Made by a program: the position numbers and the translations under genes
Notes under the pieces: generated by a model
The model's database searches: none
Told to the model about the DNA's origin: nothing
The model's input: only the letters and a program-made list of their open reading frames with translations
Shown here: in pieces, positions 1 to 9,783 of the stretch
Layout: every line of letters begins with the position of its first letter
Position numbering within the stretch: the first letter of the stretch is position 1
From: Sulfuriroseicoccus oceanibius
GTDB lineage: Bacteria > Verrucomicrobiota > Verrucomicrobiia > Verrucomicrobiales > SLCJ01
Assembly: GCF_010681825.2 (NCBI RefSeq)
Contig: NZ_CP066776.1
Location: forward strand, 992,001-1,056,000
Direction: 5' to 3'
DNA: 64,000 bases

Positions 1-498
1 GCGGAAAAAGGTGTCGATCATCGATTGGCTGAATCCGAACTTCTCCAGATAGCGTTCGGTGGAAATGTCCTCGGTTTGGGCAATTTCTTCGATGGTTTTG
101 GCTCGGAGTTTTGCCCGCAGCGCACCCACTCGCAGTTTGTCGCCAAGCGTGCCTATCGGTGCCGCGGCCGTGCCGATCAGTGATGCCGGGCGGCGGAAAA
201 CGTCCATCAACCGGTGGAATTTTTTGCCCGTCCAAATGAGCGCTCCCGGATCGAAGGACCGAAGCTCAAGCGATTGCAGATCCAATAACCGGCCGGCGGT
301 GGGGTAGGCGTCGAGGTAGACTTGGAACCCACGGTCAATCAAATATCCGTCCACCTCATCGGTTCCCACGCGTCCGCCGACCCTATCTGATCCCTCATAC
401 ACCACGACCTCGTGGCCTGACTCGATCAAGCGCAGCGCGCAACTAAGACCCGCCATGCCGGCCCCAACAATGACGACAGGTGGAAGCGTGGACGACAT
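1..498 (-). CDS. FAD-dependent amine-oxidase-like oxidoreductase (partial, runs off the left edge)
   Basis: Reading the minus strand from an ATG at 498 gives an open frame to the window edge, about 166 residues. It begins MSSTLPPVVIVGAGMAGLSC, a classic GxGxxG dinucleotide-binding fold. This is followed about 20 residues later by an acidic strand end and an RVGGRVGT segment (the GG-R motif of flavin-containing amine oxidases), then GYLIDRGFQVYLDAYP, typical of the protoporphyrinogen-oxidase/phytoene-desaturase-like superfamily. The FAD-binding role is secure from the motifs, but the substrate cannot be told from the N-terminus. It lies 57 nt downstream of cls on the same strand, so the two may be co-transcribed. 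The C-terminal part is outside the window. Confidence 0.85.
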   Translation of the reverse strand, partial: MSSTLPPVVIVGAGMAGLSCALRLIESGHEVVVYEGSDRVGGRVGTDEVDGYLIDRGFQVYLDAYPTAGRLLDLQSLELRSFDPGALIWTGKKFHRLMDVFRRPASLIGTAAAPIGTLGDKLRVGALRAKLRAKTIEEIAQTEDISTERYLEKFGFSQSMIDTFFR

Positions 499-555
499 GA
501 TTTGATGCTTGCCCGAGCGGCGGAGAAACTCAAGGCCGAAACCCAGTTGGGGCGG

Positions 556-2064
556 CTACAGCACCGGCGACAAAAGCCGCGCGGTTTGCACAAGCAGGCG
601 GCGGGAGAACGGCTGGGTGCGCATGTAGTGGGCGGAAATGCGTTCGCTGTTAGCGACGTCGTCTTCGAGCATTTTGCGTGTTCTCCAGCAGAACTCGTGG
701 CTCTTGGCGCAGACCATGAGCTCGAAGTTGAGGCGGAACGAGCGGTTGTCAAAGTTAGCGGTGCCGATGGCGGCGATCGCGTCGTCTACCAGGATGACTT
801 TTTGGTGAATGAACCCGGGGAGGTAGTGGTAGAGCTCGATCTGCGGCAGGTCGAAATGGTGGAGGAAGGCGTCGTTGCCGAGGCGGGTGAGTGGGCGGTC
901 GCCGTGGCGTGGGGTGATGACGCGCACCCGCACGCCACGCATCGCTGCGAGTTGGATGGCTGCGATTTGTGATCGATCGGGCACAAAGTAAGGCGAGGCG
1001 ATCCACAGCTCCTTGCGCGCGGCGTTGATCAGATGGGTGAAGAACAATCCACCGTTTTCGAGCCGGTCGGTCGGGCCGGTGGGGATCACGATGGCGTCGA
1101 CGTTGCGGGAAAAGCGGGCGTCATGGGCGTCGATGGCGAAGGAGTCCGGATCGTCGGGTTGTTTCCAATTGAGCATCGGGATGTCACCGGTCGACCAGTG
1201 CCAGTCGTCGAGGAACGCGAGCTGGAGCTGGAGCACGGTGGGGCCCATCAGTTGGATCGATGTGTCGCGCCATTTACCAAACCGCTTCACTTTCCCCAGG
1301 TATTCGTCGCCCACGTTGTGGCCGCCGGTGAAGCCGTGGATGCCATCGATCACCACCATCTTGCGGTGGTTGCGGAAGTTGATCTGGAACTGATTGAGCA
1401 CTCCGTCACCCATGCCGAAGCGCGCCACGTGGATGCCGTGGTGGAGCATCTCGTCGGTGAAGTCGTTGCCCAGTTTGTAAGAGCCGATCTCGTCGCACAG
1501 AAAATAAACACGGATGCCTTCGCGGGCCTTGGCGATCAACCGACGCTGAAGTTCGCGGCCGGTGGCGTCGTCGTTGACGATGTAAAACTGAACGAGGATG
1601 TAGCGCTCGGCCTGGTCGATCGCTGCAAACATGGCCGCGAATGCCTCGGTGCCGTCGGACAACAGCCGCAGCGCGTTGTCTTTGGAGAATGTGACGTCGG
1701 CCATGTCTTCAAGGATGCCAAAGCGGCGGCGGTCCTCTTCCGGAAGTTCTGCTTTGTAACTTGGAATCAGGCGGCGTAGATCGAGTTCGGTGGATTCGAA
1801 GAGTTGGTTCCCTTGGCGCCTCATCTCGACGTAGCCTTGGAACCGGTTGCGGCCGAGCATCATGTAGAGCGGCAGCGAGATTACCGGCATCAAGGTCAAG
1901 GACAGCACCCAGGCAATGGTTCCCTGCGACGTGCGGGTGGCAAACAACGCATGCACCGCCGCAATCCAGCCACCCACCGTCATCAATGCACCCAGCACCG
2001 TGACGGTGAAAACCCACTCGTCGGCGAAGGTAACAGCTAATGTAGAAGGCAGGGGCATCCGCAT
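556..2064 (-). CDS. cls: Cardiolipin synthase (phospholipase D family)
   Basis: The 502-residue protein makes cardiolipin from two phosphatidylglycerol molecules (or a PG/PE variant) at the inner membrane. Two hydrophobic segments lie within the first ~65 residues, the usual N-terminal membrane hairpin of ClsA-type enzymes. Two HKD motifs follow: HRKMVVIDG with a trailing GGHNVGDEY at about residues 233-255, and HQKVILVDD with GTANFDNRS at about 421-443. Length matches the family (about 480-510). The track start is used; an in-frame ATG two codons later (MPLPST) is equally possible. A partial oxidoreductase gene follows on the same strand. Confidence 0.93.
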   Translation of the reverse strand: MRMPLPSTLAVTFADEWVFTVTVLGALMTVGGWIAAVHALFATRTSQGTIAWVLSLTLMPVISLPLYMMLGRNRFQGYVEMRRQGNQLFESTELDLRRLIPSYKAELPEEDRRRFGILEDMADVTFSKDNALRLLSDGTEAFAAMFAAIDQAERYILVQFYIVNDDATGRELQRRLIAKAREGIRVYFLCDEIGSYKLGNDFTDEMLHHGIHVARFGMGDGVLNQFQINFRNHRKMVVIDGIHGFTGGHNVGDEYLGKVKRFGKWRDTSIQLMGPTVLQLQLAFLDDWHWSTGDIPMLNWKQPDDPDSFAIDAHDARFSRNVDAIVIPTGPTDRLENGGLFFTHLINAARKELWIASPYFVPDRSQIAAIQLAAMRGVRVRVITPRHGDRPLTRLGNDAFLHHFDLPQIELYHYLPGFIHQKVILVDDAIAAIGTANFDNRSFRLNFELMVCAKSHEFCWRTRKMLEDDVANSERISAHYMRTQPFSRRLLVQTARLLSPVL

Positions 2065-2292
2065 TGGTTATCCGTGATGGGGCGGGTGAATGCAAGTGCT
2101 CGCTACATTGGGCGGGGTGCTGTGGTTCTCCGGTGGTTCGTTTGGTTTTACCGCTTCGGCTGGTCCACTATCAAAACCGAGGCATCAGGTGGCCCGCACC
2201 ATTGACGGATGGGGCTCGTGGCGACAAGGTGACTAGGCGTGAAGTTGCGATGTCAGTCCACTCGCGCATGAACCATTCAACTATTATTTCCC

Positions 2293-3822
2293 ATGTCCGA
2301 ACTCGGTGATCAATTGTTCCACGAAATCCTCATGGCCCGTCAGCGGGTTTATGCGGTTGGCCAGCCTACGCCACTTCAGGAGCTTGAGATTCCGGGCATT
2401 CCAGCGCGTGTGTTTTGCAAACGTGAGGACCTGGGGCCGATCAAGGCGTACAAGTGGCGCGGAGCCTATAACCGGATGGCGCTCTTGAGTAAAGACGAGC
2501 TCGAGCGAGGCGTGGTCGCGGCCTCTGCCGGCAACCATGCGCAAGGCGTCGCCATCGGTGCCAAGGTGCTGGGTACACGGGCCACTATCTTCATGCCCCG
2601 CTCGACGCCGGGGATGAAGCAGCAAGCCGTTGCTAACTATGGTGGCGATGCGGTGGACATTCGGTTGGTAGGCGATAGCTACGACGAAGCCGCCGCAGCC
2701 GCAAAAGACCTCGCAGCTCTTGAGGGGCAAACTTTCATCCATCCCTACGACGACGTGCAGGTCATGGGTGGGCAGGGAACGCTGGCCGACGAAATCGTGA
2801 TGTCGGGTGACGGGCCATTCACTCACGTTTTCCTCCAGATCGGAGGCGGTGGAATGGCTGCGGCCACGGCTTGCTGGCTGAAGCGCCACTTCCCAGGCAT
2901 CAAAACCATCGGCGTCGAAGGCGTGGACCAGGCGTCGATGAAGGCGGCGGTGGCAGCCGGTCAGCCGGTGGAGCTCGATTACGTCGATGTGTTCTGTGAT
3001 GGCACCGCAGTGCGTAAAGCGGGTGATTTGACCTTCCAGATCTGCAATGAGTTCATCGATGAATTCGTGACGGTGACCAATGACGAGGTGTGCAATTCCA
3101 CCCGTTTGTTGTGGGAAGCCAACCGCGCCATCCCCGAGCCGGCCGGCGCATTGGGCCTCGCCGCCGCATTGAACTACAGCGACCAACTGACCGAGAACGA
3201 TCGCGTGTTGGTCATCCTTTGCGGAGCCAACATGGATTTCTCCCAGCTTGCGTTCATCGCCCGTCATGGCGGCAGCGGACCGAACTCCCGCCGCTATGTG
3301 CGGATCCCGCTCAGTGAAGAACGCGGGTCGCTCGTTCAGTTACTGCGCGGTTTGCCGAAGAACATGAACATCGTGGACGTGCAACACGGCAAGACCGGCA
3401 AGTCCAAGTCGTATCCAGTGATCGGCCTCACCGGCTCGGCGGAAGACTTCACTGAGATGGAGGCGTACTTCGCGCAGATGGGGATCAACCATCAGGACGT
3501 GACCCGCAGCGAAGATGTGGACTTCCGCATCATCAACTACTCGCCGGATCTGTTTACGCATCCGTTGTTTGTGCACATCGAATTTCCTGAGCGTCCGGGG
3601 GCGTTTCTCGCGTTCATGGAGCAAGTGCGTGACCGAGCGAACCTCTGTTATTTCAACTATGCCTACAGCGGGGAGCGCGTTGGTCGCGCCTTGGTCGGGA
3701 TGGAGTTTGAGTCAGCGGAAGACCGCGCCAGCGTGCACGCCCAGCTGAAGAATTTCGTGAACGCCTCGATCCGTGCGTACCGCGAGGTTTCGCCATCCGC
3801 GCTCGAGCGCATTCTGGGGTAG
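2293..3822 (+). CDS. ilvA: Threonine ammonia-lyase, biosynthetic type
   Basis: This PLP enzyme deaminates threonine to 2-oxobutanoate, the first committed step to isoleucine. The N-terminal fold-type II domain carries CKREDLGPIKAYKWRGAYN, where the lysine before WRGA is in the place of the Schiff-base lysine, then SAGNHAQGVA and the phosphate-binding QIGGGGMAAA near residue 185. Beyond about residue 335 the protein continues with RIPLSEERGSL and a duplicated ACT-like region (LFVHIEFPERPGAFLAF), as in allosterically controlled IlvA. Length 509 aa is typical of the long biosynthetic form (about 500-515). It is a stand-alone plus-strand gene; no other ilv gene is nearby. Confidence 0.95.
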   Translation: MSELGDQLFHEILMARQRVYAVGQPTPLQELEIPGIPARVFCKREDLGPIKAYKWRGAYNRMALLSKDELERGVVAASAGNHAQGVAIGAKVLGTRATIFMPRSTPGMKQQAVANYGGDAVDIRLVGDSYDEAAAAAKDLAALEGQTFIHPYDDVQVMGGQGTLADEIVMSGDGPFTHVFLQIGGGGMAAATACWLKRHFPGIKTIGVEGVDQASMKAAVAAGQPVELDYVDVFCDGTAVRKAGDLTFQICNEFIDEFVTVTNDEVCNSTRLLWEANRAIPEPAGALGLAAALNYSDQLTENDRVLVILCGANMDFSQLAFIARHGGSGPNSRRYVRIPLSEERGSLVQLLRGLPKNMNIVDVQHGKTGKSKSYPVIGLTGSAEDFTEMEAYFAQMGINHQDVTRSEDVDFRIINYSPDLFTHPLFVHIEFPERPGAFLAFMEQVRDRANLCYFNYAYSGERVGRALVGMEFESAEDRASVHAQLKNFVNASIRAYREVSPSALERILG

Positions 3823-3972
3823 TAGCGCCGACTTCTTCCGCGGGATTCGCTGCGGAAGAACGCTCCATGCGCCGGTTCATGGAGCGGAAACTGGGCCGCC
3901 TGAGAACCTAAATCCCCGGGGCAACGGGATTTTACGTTGCGCCAGCGGCCAATCCCCTCAATTCTTTCCGCC

Positions 3973-4944
3973 GTGAACGCCATCGTTGAACACATCAAGA
4001 TCTGCCGCATCGAACACTGGTTGAAAAACATCTTCATCGTGTTCGGTCACGCGGTGGCGGTGGTCGTGTTCTTCAACTTGTCTCTCGAGACATCGATGGT
4101 GTGGAAGGCTGCGTTGTCGCTGATCCCAGCCTGCTTGATAGCTTCGGCCAACTACATTCTCAACGAGATCCTCGACGCCCCATTCGACGCGCTGCACCCG
4201 ACCAAAAAGCTGCGCGGCATCCCTGCGGGTAAAGCGAAGGTGCCGATTCTGTGGGCGATGATGGGTGGACTGATTGTCGGCGGATTCGGGCTCGGCTGGC
4301 TTTGGTTTGAGAACATCGGCTACACCGTGGCTCTCGGCCTGCTCTTGTTCAGTGGCTTGGTGTACAACATCCCGCCAGTGCGCCTGAAGGATCGTGCGTT
4401 CCTCGACGTCATCGCCGAATCGTTCAACAACCCGATCCGTCTGTGGCTGGGGTGGTACGCGCTGCTTCCACCGAACGAACACGCGCTGCCACCGCTCTCG
4501 ATCACCATGGCCTGGTGGTTCTTCGGGGCTTTGCTGATGACCGGTAAGCGCTACTCCGAGTTCCGCTTCATCGGTAATGCCGACCTTTCCGGCCGCTACC
4601 GCAAGTCGTTCAAGACTTACACCGAGCAGAAGTTGATCGTCGCGATGATCACTTACGCCAATTTGTTCTGCTTCTGCACCGGGATCGCCATGGCGACCTA
4701 CCCGCAGCTGGAGAACCTCGTGCTGGTTTTCCCGATGATCGTGATCGCTGTGATCTGCTACTTCAACCACGCGATGAGCGAAGTGGGTGCCAAGCTCGAG
4801 CCAGAGAAGTTGCTCCAAAACAAGTGGATCATCGTCTCCACGCTCGCCACTGGAGTCGCTGCAGCGTGGCTACTCTACGCTCATCAGCAGGGTATCTTCA
4901 ACGCGAAGGATGCTCTCCATCTGATGCAGCCTACCTGGAAGTAG
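3973..4944 (+). CDS. UbiA-family prenyltransferase, resembling polyprenyl-phosphate phosphoribosyltransferases
   Basis: An integral membrane protein of about 323 residues with 8-9 predicted hydrophobic helices. The N-terminus ICRIEHWLKNIFIVFG and the Asp-rich motif NEILDAPFDALHPTKK fit UbiA enzymes that transfer phosphoribose to polyprenyl phosphate rather than ubiquinone enzymes; this sub-assignment is inferred from motif style only. A second polar motif, GKRYSEFRFIG, lies near residue 190. GTG at 3973 is chosen as start because it directly precedes the conserved start region; a TTG 36 nt upstream would add a polar leader. No partner gene (epimerase, DprE-like) is in view, so the pathway is unresolved. 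Confidence 0.8.
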   Translation: MNAIVEHIKICRIEHWLKNIFIVFGHAVAVVVFFNLSLETSMVWKAALSLIPACLIASANYILNEILDAPFDALHPTKKLRGIPAGKAKVPILWAMMGGLIVGGFGLGWLWFENIGYTVALGLLLFSGLVYNIPPVRLKDRAFLDVIAESFNNPIRLWLGWYALLPPNEHALPPLSITMAWWFFGALLMTGKRYSEFRFIGNADLSGRYRKSFKTYTEQKLIVAMITYANLFCFCTGIAMATYPQLENLVLVFPMIVIAVICYFNHAMSEVGAKLEPEKLLQNKWIIVSTLATGVAAAWLLYAHQQGIFNAKDALHLMQPTWK

Positions 4945-4975
4945 GGCTCCAGGGCTCGCTGCGCTCGGGGGCGGG

Positions 4976-5820
4976 GAATGGTGTGCGGAGGTTCCTGTTT
5001 TTGGGATCCGCAGATTGCTCAGATTGATGTGATTTTGCGCGGGCGTGAGCGGAGGTGAAGGGCTAGCGATGCTAGGGTGTGGTGAATGGCGTGCGACGGG
5101 TATTTTTTTCACAGATCGGGAGGATGGGGAGGATTACCGCTCCTCGGGCATGGCGCATGGAGTGACGGTGTTCTGGACCGCCGGTCTCCTGTCCGGCCGC
5201 TGAAATGCATCGGGCGAAGCCGCACTCTTTTTTCGGGCGAGGAATGGTGTGCGGAGGTTCCTGTTTTTGGATCCGCAAATTTCGCAGATTGATGTGATCT
5301 TGTTTAGGCGTGTGCGGAGGTGGGGACTCGCGTTGCTCGGGGTGTGGTGGGTGGTTTGCGGAGAGGATGTTTTTTCCGCGGATGGGCGGGATGCGTGGGA
5401 TGGTTCTCCTCGTGCGAGATCTCATGGAGTGACGGTGTCCCCACCGTCCGCGGGATGGTTCTTAGGACCGCCGGTCTCCTGTCCGGCCACTGAAATGCGT
5501 CCGGCGGAGCCGCACTCGTTTTTCTGGATGTGAATGGTGTGCGGAGGTTCCTGTTTTTGGGATCCGCAGATTTCGTCGATTGATGTGATTTTGTTTAGGC
5601 GTGGGCGGAGGTGAGGGGCTCGCGTTGCTCGGGGTGCGGTGGGTGGTTTGCGGAGAGGAGATCGTTTTCCGCAGATGGGCGGGATGCATGGGATGGTTGT
5701 CCTCGTGCGTGAGCTCATGGAGTGACGGTCTCCCCGCCGTCCGCGGGATGATTCTCGGACCGCCGGTCTCCTGTCAGGCCACCGAAATGCATCCGGCAAA
5801 GCCTCACTTGTTTTTGACTG
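4976..5820. repeat. Three tandem copies of a 266-290 bp composite repeat
   Basis: The phrase GAATGGTGTGCGGAGGTTCC recurs at about 4976, 5242 and 5532. Each copy continues with TGTTTTTGGATCCGCA, CAGATTGATGTGAT, a GGGCTCGCGTTGCTCGG segment and a GACCGCCGGTCTCCTGTC segment ending near AGCCGCACTC. Copies are diverged (small indels and substitutions) and carry no conserved ORF; every short frame through them is broken. The same building blocks recur at 9470-9760 (inverted), 27352-27900 and 29460-29600, so this is a dispersed family. Confidence 0.8.
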
Positions 5821-6102
5821 GATGCACGCCACAACGCCAACCCTCTGAGCTCCTGTCATCTCGCCGAACACCTGCTCCACCTTCCCCGCAGGGGAAACGC
5901 AAACCAGCCCAAGGTGAACGGAGCCTCAAGCGACGTCACCTTGGGATACACGCCTCACAAACAACAGGCCGAGCCCTAGGCTCCGGCACACGGATCATCC
6001 AGCCCGATGGCCTCAGCTACCACCCCGTAGTTATATCCCAAAAGCGCCGACCCCACGCTCCAACGCCGAAAATCCCCGCCCCTCCCTACTTCCTACTCGG
6101 TG
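5821..6102. other. Intergenic stretch without a supported gene
   Basis: Between the tandem repeat and the GTPase stop codon. Several short overlapping frames exist on both strands but none has a convincing start, composition or recognisable motif. It contains CAAGGTGA and TCACCTTG arms about 30 nt apart that could form a loose hairpin. Nothing further is claimed. Confidence 0.4.
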
Positions 6103-7905
6103 CTAGCTACTGGAAACTCCCAGCAACTTCCTCGCCGCCTCCAGCTTCGGGTCGTTGATTTCCACCTTCAGCTTCTCTTCACCGAAGCGTCTTCCGATTT
6201 CCGCACCAAGCGCTTTGCGGATCGCTTTGGTCGTGCGTCTCACCCTGCTCCCGCCACAGGCCGATGCCATTACCAGCATCGCCACCACCACCGTAGGTGC
6301 AAGGCTCAGCAACAAACTCGTCAGCCACAGCGATGCCGATGGGGTAGGGTAAGCTTTCCATGAGAAACTCCCCGCTTTCAGGTCGGCGAGCAGGTTCATC
6401 AAATAGTCCGAATACAAGCCGGCGATCGGCCCGGCCATCAAGGTCCAGAACCCGGCAGTGGCTACAATTCCGCCTAGCCACAGCACCACGCCGTTCACGC
6501 GGTGCCCGCGGATCTCGTCGTCGATGATGGTTCGCGATTTCATCTCCAAGCCGGCAAGCCCGCGCAGAGTGATCGAGTGGCGCTCAGGTGGCGTGGTGGT
6601 GCCGGTTTCGGCAACAGACTCCAAGCCGATAGCAAAGGCCCGCAATGTGTCGGCAAACCGATCCTGCAACGATTCCTGGACCTTTGAACGCAAGTCGTCA
6701 CGCAGCGATGCATTCAGTGGTTTGCCGTCCTTGAATGATTTGGCGGCCTGCCACGCGCTCAGTACCAGCGACGGCACACTCCCCATCGTGGCGAAGATCA
6801 CCCGGTCCCACGCCCCCAGCGTTAGCCCGAGAATGCCGAGCAGCGAGCGGTAGGGAAAGAGCAGGATCGGCGTGCGATCGAGGGCGTCGCCGCGGAACCG
6901 GGCCCGCACCGCACCGCGTAGCACGTCGTTGTTGCCGATCAGCTCGTCTTCGATGCTGGCTCCGGCCTCTGCTGTGAGTTGGTTAAGTTGTTCCACCGGG
7001 GCTCCGATGCGCTGCCGGAATGGTTCGAGTGTCTGGGCGATGTCCTGGCGGGCAATGGCGAGACGCTCGCGCAATTGAATGTCGATGCGGTCGTCGAGCG
7101 CGGCGCGGTCGGCGAGGATGGGCTGGAGCGTCTCCGTTAATTCCTTGCGGGCAATGGCCTCGGCCTCCTCCTGTCCCGCCACTCCAGCGTCAGGGACGAA
7201 AAGCGGGGCGGCAAAATGACAATGAGGCGCGGCTTCCGACCACTGGGCGATCTCTCTTCGACAGTCGGAGATGATGTCGTCGCTCGGGAGCTGGGCGCTG
7301 CCTCCCTCCGGACGGAATCGAACCACCGGCACAATCGTCGCGCCGTCCATCGAGCGCACAAAAGGAAGAAGCGATCCATCGCGGATCTGGCTCACTGATG
7401 TTGCCAAGATTTTCACCGACGCCGACGTGATCGCCACACTCGACAAGGCCTCGAGCGTCGGGTCGTGGTCCGAGTATCCCGGCGAATCCGCCAATGCATA
7501 CGGCGTGCCCAGATCGAGCATTGAGGAGGTGGGTACGCGCACAAATAACTCATCATGGCTGCGGGCGGAAAATGGGGCCGATTCGCCCAACCAGATCAGT
7601 TGGTGCGTGCGGTCGCCCGCGTTCTGCCCGCTACGGACCATTTCTCGGACATGCGCCGATGCAGTGTCGCCATTCAAAAAGCATTGGGCCAGCCAGCTTT
7701 TGCCTTCTCCGACTTTCCCCACCAGCGCAATTGTGGGCACGTCGCCCATTCCTCGTTCTTTCAAGCGTGCGGAATCTTCCCGCAGCGACGTCGTATGCTG
7801 GCCGATGCGCATCGCAGTTGGCGAATCTGAGGGGAAGATCAAAGCCGCCGCGGCATCCACTTGATCCGCAAAGCCAAGAGGAACTGGAGAAGGAGAAGAA
7901 GTCAT
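6103..7905 (-). CDS. Membrane-anchored P-loop GTPase-like protein (dynamin/EngB-like, unassigned)
   Basis: The 600-residue protein has a Walker A/G1 motif GKVGEGKSW near residue 62 and a G3-type DSPGYSD near residue 145. A clear NKxD/TKxD G4 motif is not seen; the strand where it would be expected reads TIVPVVRFRPEGG. The middle is helical. Hydrophobic segments occur near residues 350-390 and, strongly, near 490-515 and 535-565, so the C-terminal half is probably in the membrane. Overall plan resembles bacterial dynamin-like or YfjP/YeeP-type GTPases, but I cannot name a family. An IS256-type element begins about 225 bp upstream of its start and may have changed its promoter. Confidence 0.7.
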   Translation of the reverse strand: MTSSPSPVPLGFADQVDAAAALIFPSDSPTAMRIGQHTTSLREDSARLKERGMGDVPTIALVGKVGEGKSWLAQCFLNGDTASAHVREMVRSGQNAGDRTHQLIWLGESAPFSARSHDELFVRVPTSSMLDLGTPYALADSPGYSDHDPTLEALSSVAITSASVKILATSVSQIRDGSLLPFVRSMDGATIVPVVRFRPEGGSAQLPSDDIISDCRREIAQWSEAAPHCHFAAPLFVPDAGVAGQEEAEAIARKELTETLQPILADRAALDDRIDIQLRERLAIARQDIAQTLEPFRQRIGAPVEQLNQLTAEAGASIEDELIGNNDVLRGAVRARFRGDALDRTPILLFPYRSLLGILGLTLGAWDRVIFATMGSVPSLVLSAWQAAKSFKDGKPLNASLRDDLRSKVQESLQDRFADTLRAFAIGLESVAETGTTTPPERHSITLRGLAGLEMKSRTIIDDEIRGHRVNGVVLWLGGIVATAGFWTLMAGPIAGLYSDYLMNLLADLKAGSFSWKAYPTPSASLWLTSLLLSLAPTVVVAMLVMASACGGSRVRRTTKAIRKALGAEIGRRFGEEKLKVEINDPKLEAARKLLGVSSS

Positions 7906-8130
7906 CGGTTCCTTAGTTGTAACTGGAATCGCCCACCGCTGGTAGTTCGTTTTTTTAGGCGGTAGCTCGATCTCACGCGATGCCGAGGTTGTTCGATCTG
8001 AGGTTGGGAGCCTTGGGTCGGGTTGTGTTACGTGTTAGGTTGTTAAGTTTTACGGGTTTCCCTTCGTCGCGCCTCCAGAGGAATCTGCTATCGCTGGGAA
8101 GGATGTGACACCGCCCCCCCATGAAAGGTA

Positions 8131-9457
8131 GTGTGCCAAAGCTTCTGCAAAAAGGGTCATGATGATTGATTAGGTTTTTAACAAAACAAGAACCCCTAAT
8201 CGTCACACCATGACCCCACGACCAGATAAGACCACAACGCCGCAGTTGAAAAGTATTCTTGCCGAGCAGGAAGATTTTCTGAGGCCCTTGGTTCAGAAAT
8301 TGATGCAGGAGATGCTCGAAGAAGAAATGAACGAGACACTCCAGGCGGTAAAATCAGAACGCAGCGACAGACGCCGAGGTTATCGCAGCGGCAGTTATCA
8401 ACGCAGTCTCCTGACACGGGTAGGAAGGATCGAGCTGCGCGTCCCTCAAGATCGCGACGGACTCTTCAGCACCGAGATCTTCGATCGCTATCAACGCAGC
8501 GAGAAGGCTTTGGTAAGCACCCTGATCGAAATGTACGTGCAGGGCGTCTCGACACGTAAAGTCGCGCAGATCACCGAGGAGCTCTGCGGTCACCGGGTCA
8601 GCGCCAGTGTGGTAAGCAGGCTGAACAAAACGTTGGACGAAGAGCTTGAGAACTTTGCCCGACGCAAGCTCAACCACGCTTATCCTTACCTCATCCTGGA
8701 TGCCCGCTACGAAAAGGTTCGAGAGAACGGCGTGGTGCGCAGCCAGGCTGTGTTGATCGCCATTGGCATCAGTTGGGATGGCCGACGGGAGGTCCTTGCT
8801 ACCGAGCTCGATCAAAGGGAAAGCGGAAGCAGCTGGAAGAACTTCCTACTTCAACTCAAGCAACGCGGACTGACGGGTGTTGAGTTCTGCGTGACTGATA
8901 ACCATGCCGGCCTGCGACGAGCTATCAGCGAAGTGCTTCCCGAGGCGCTGTGGCAACGCTGCTACGTCCACTTCCTTCGCAACGCTCTTGATCATCTACC
9001 TCGCAAGCATGACGACGACTGCTGCACCGAGCTGCGCTGGATCTATGACCGTCGAGACATCAATGAAGCGCGTCAGGATCTGCGGGCATGGTTGGCGAAG
9101 TGGGGAGGCAAATACCACAAGCTCTGTGACTGGGTCGAAAGTGAGATCGAAGAAACGCTCACCTTTTATCGACTTCCCAGAGAGCATCACAAGCATCTCA
9201 AAAGCACGAATATGCTCGAGCGACTCAATGAGGAGATTAAGCGTCGTACGCACATTATCCGAACCTTCCCCAACCAGGCTGCAGCCCAACGTTTAATCCG
9301 GGCTGTCACGCATCAAGTCCATGAGCAGTGGATCGATCAACACCGCTACCTGAACATGGATCACCTCAAAGAAGCCCAAAAGCTCAGCCTTACTTCAAAT
9401 CAAACGTCCGCAGCCTGATCATCATCCATCAAACCCTTTTTGCAGAACTTGACGTAC
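8131..9457 (+). mobile_element. IS256-family insertion sequence
   Basis: One transposase gene is flanked by imperfect inverted ends. The left end has TTCTGCAAAAAGGG at 8143-8156. The reverse complement of the right end has the same 14-mer at about 9435-9448, and similarity continues inward (TCATGATGATTGAT versus TTTGATGGATGATG). Outer bases are less well matched, so the exact termini and any 8-bp target duplication are not fixed. The element sits between the start of the GTPase gene and a block of dispersed repeats. Confidence 0.75.
8210..9418 (+). CDS. IS256-family (Mutator-type) transposase
   Basis: The protein is 402 aa, normal for the family. It has the N-terminal LKSILAEQEDFLRPLVQKLM and GYRSGSYQRSLLTRVGRIEL region, a YLILDARYEKVRENG segment containing the first catalytic Asp (about residue 165), FCVTDNHAGL with the second Asp (about 228), and LKSTNMLERLNEEIKRRT containing the third acidic residue (about 343). 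The frame is intact with no internal stop, so the copy may be active. It is transcribed away from the GTPase gene. Confidence 0.95.
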   Translation: MTPRPDKTTTPQLKSILAEQEDFLRPLVQKLMQEMLEEEMNETLQAVKSERSDRRRGYRSGSYQRSLLTRVGRIELRVPQDRDGLFSTEIFDRYQRSEKALVSTLIEMYVQGVSTRKVAQITEELCGHRVSASVVSRLNKTLDEELENFARRKLNHAYPYLILDARYEKVRENGVVRSQAVLIAIGISWDGRREVLATELDQRESGSSWKNFLLQLKQRGLTGVEFCVTDNHAGLRRAISEVLPEALWQRCYVHFLRNALDHLPRKHDDDCCTELRWIYDRRDINEARQDLRAWLAKWGGKYHKLCDWVESEIEETLTFYRLPREHHKHLKSTNMLERLNEEIKRRTHIIRTFPNQAAAQRLIRAVTHQVHEQWIDQHRYLNMDHLKEAQKLSLTSNQTSAA

Positions 9458-9469
9458 ATAACCCCATGA

Positions 9470-9760
9470 AAGTTCTCCGCCCGAGCGCAGCGAGCCCACC
9501 GGTGCCGCATCCGCTTGCGAACCATGCCCATGCATGCTGCCCATCCGTGGAAAAAACCAAACCTACCTCGTAGCATAGCCTTCACCCGACCCGAGCAACG
9601 CGAGCCCATCATCTCCGCCTCCGCCTGCGTAAAATCCCATCAATCTGCGCCATCTGTGGATCCCCAAGCAGGAGCCGCCGCACACCCTTCACCCCGCCCG
9701 AGCGCAGCGAGCCCATCCGCCCCGCCGCATCTCCCGCTCGCCAAGGTTGCCATCCCATCT
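9470..9760 (-). repeat. Dispersed composite repeat, inverted copy
   Basis: This 365-bp gap between the IS and def is made of reverse-complement versions of the modules seen at 4976-5820 and 27352-27900: CGCAGCGAGCCC (twice), CATCCGTGGAAAAAACC, and AAAATCCCATCAATCTGCG followed by CCATCTGTGGATCC. No gene is supported in it. It directly abuts the right end of the IS256 element. Confidence 0.7.
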
Positions 9761-9783
9761 GCGGTGATGTACCTATTGCGCCT

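Noticed and set aside
2064-2292. Short plus-strand ORF between cls and ilvA
   Set aside because: Composition unlike neighbours, overlaps the cls start region and the ilvA start; no motif.
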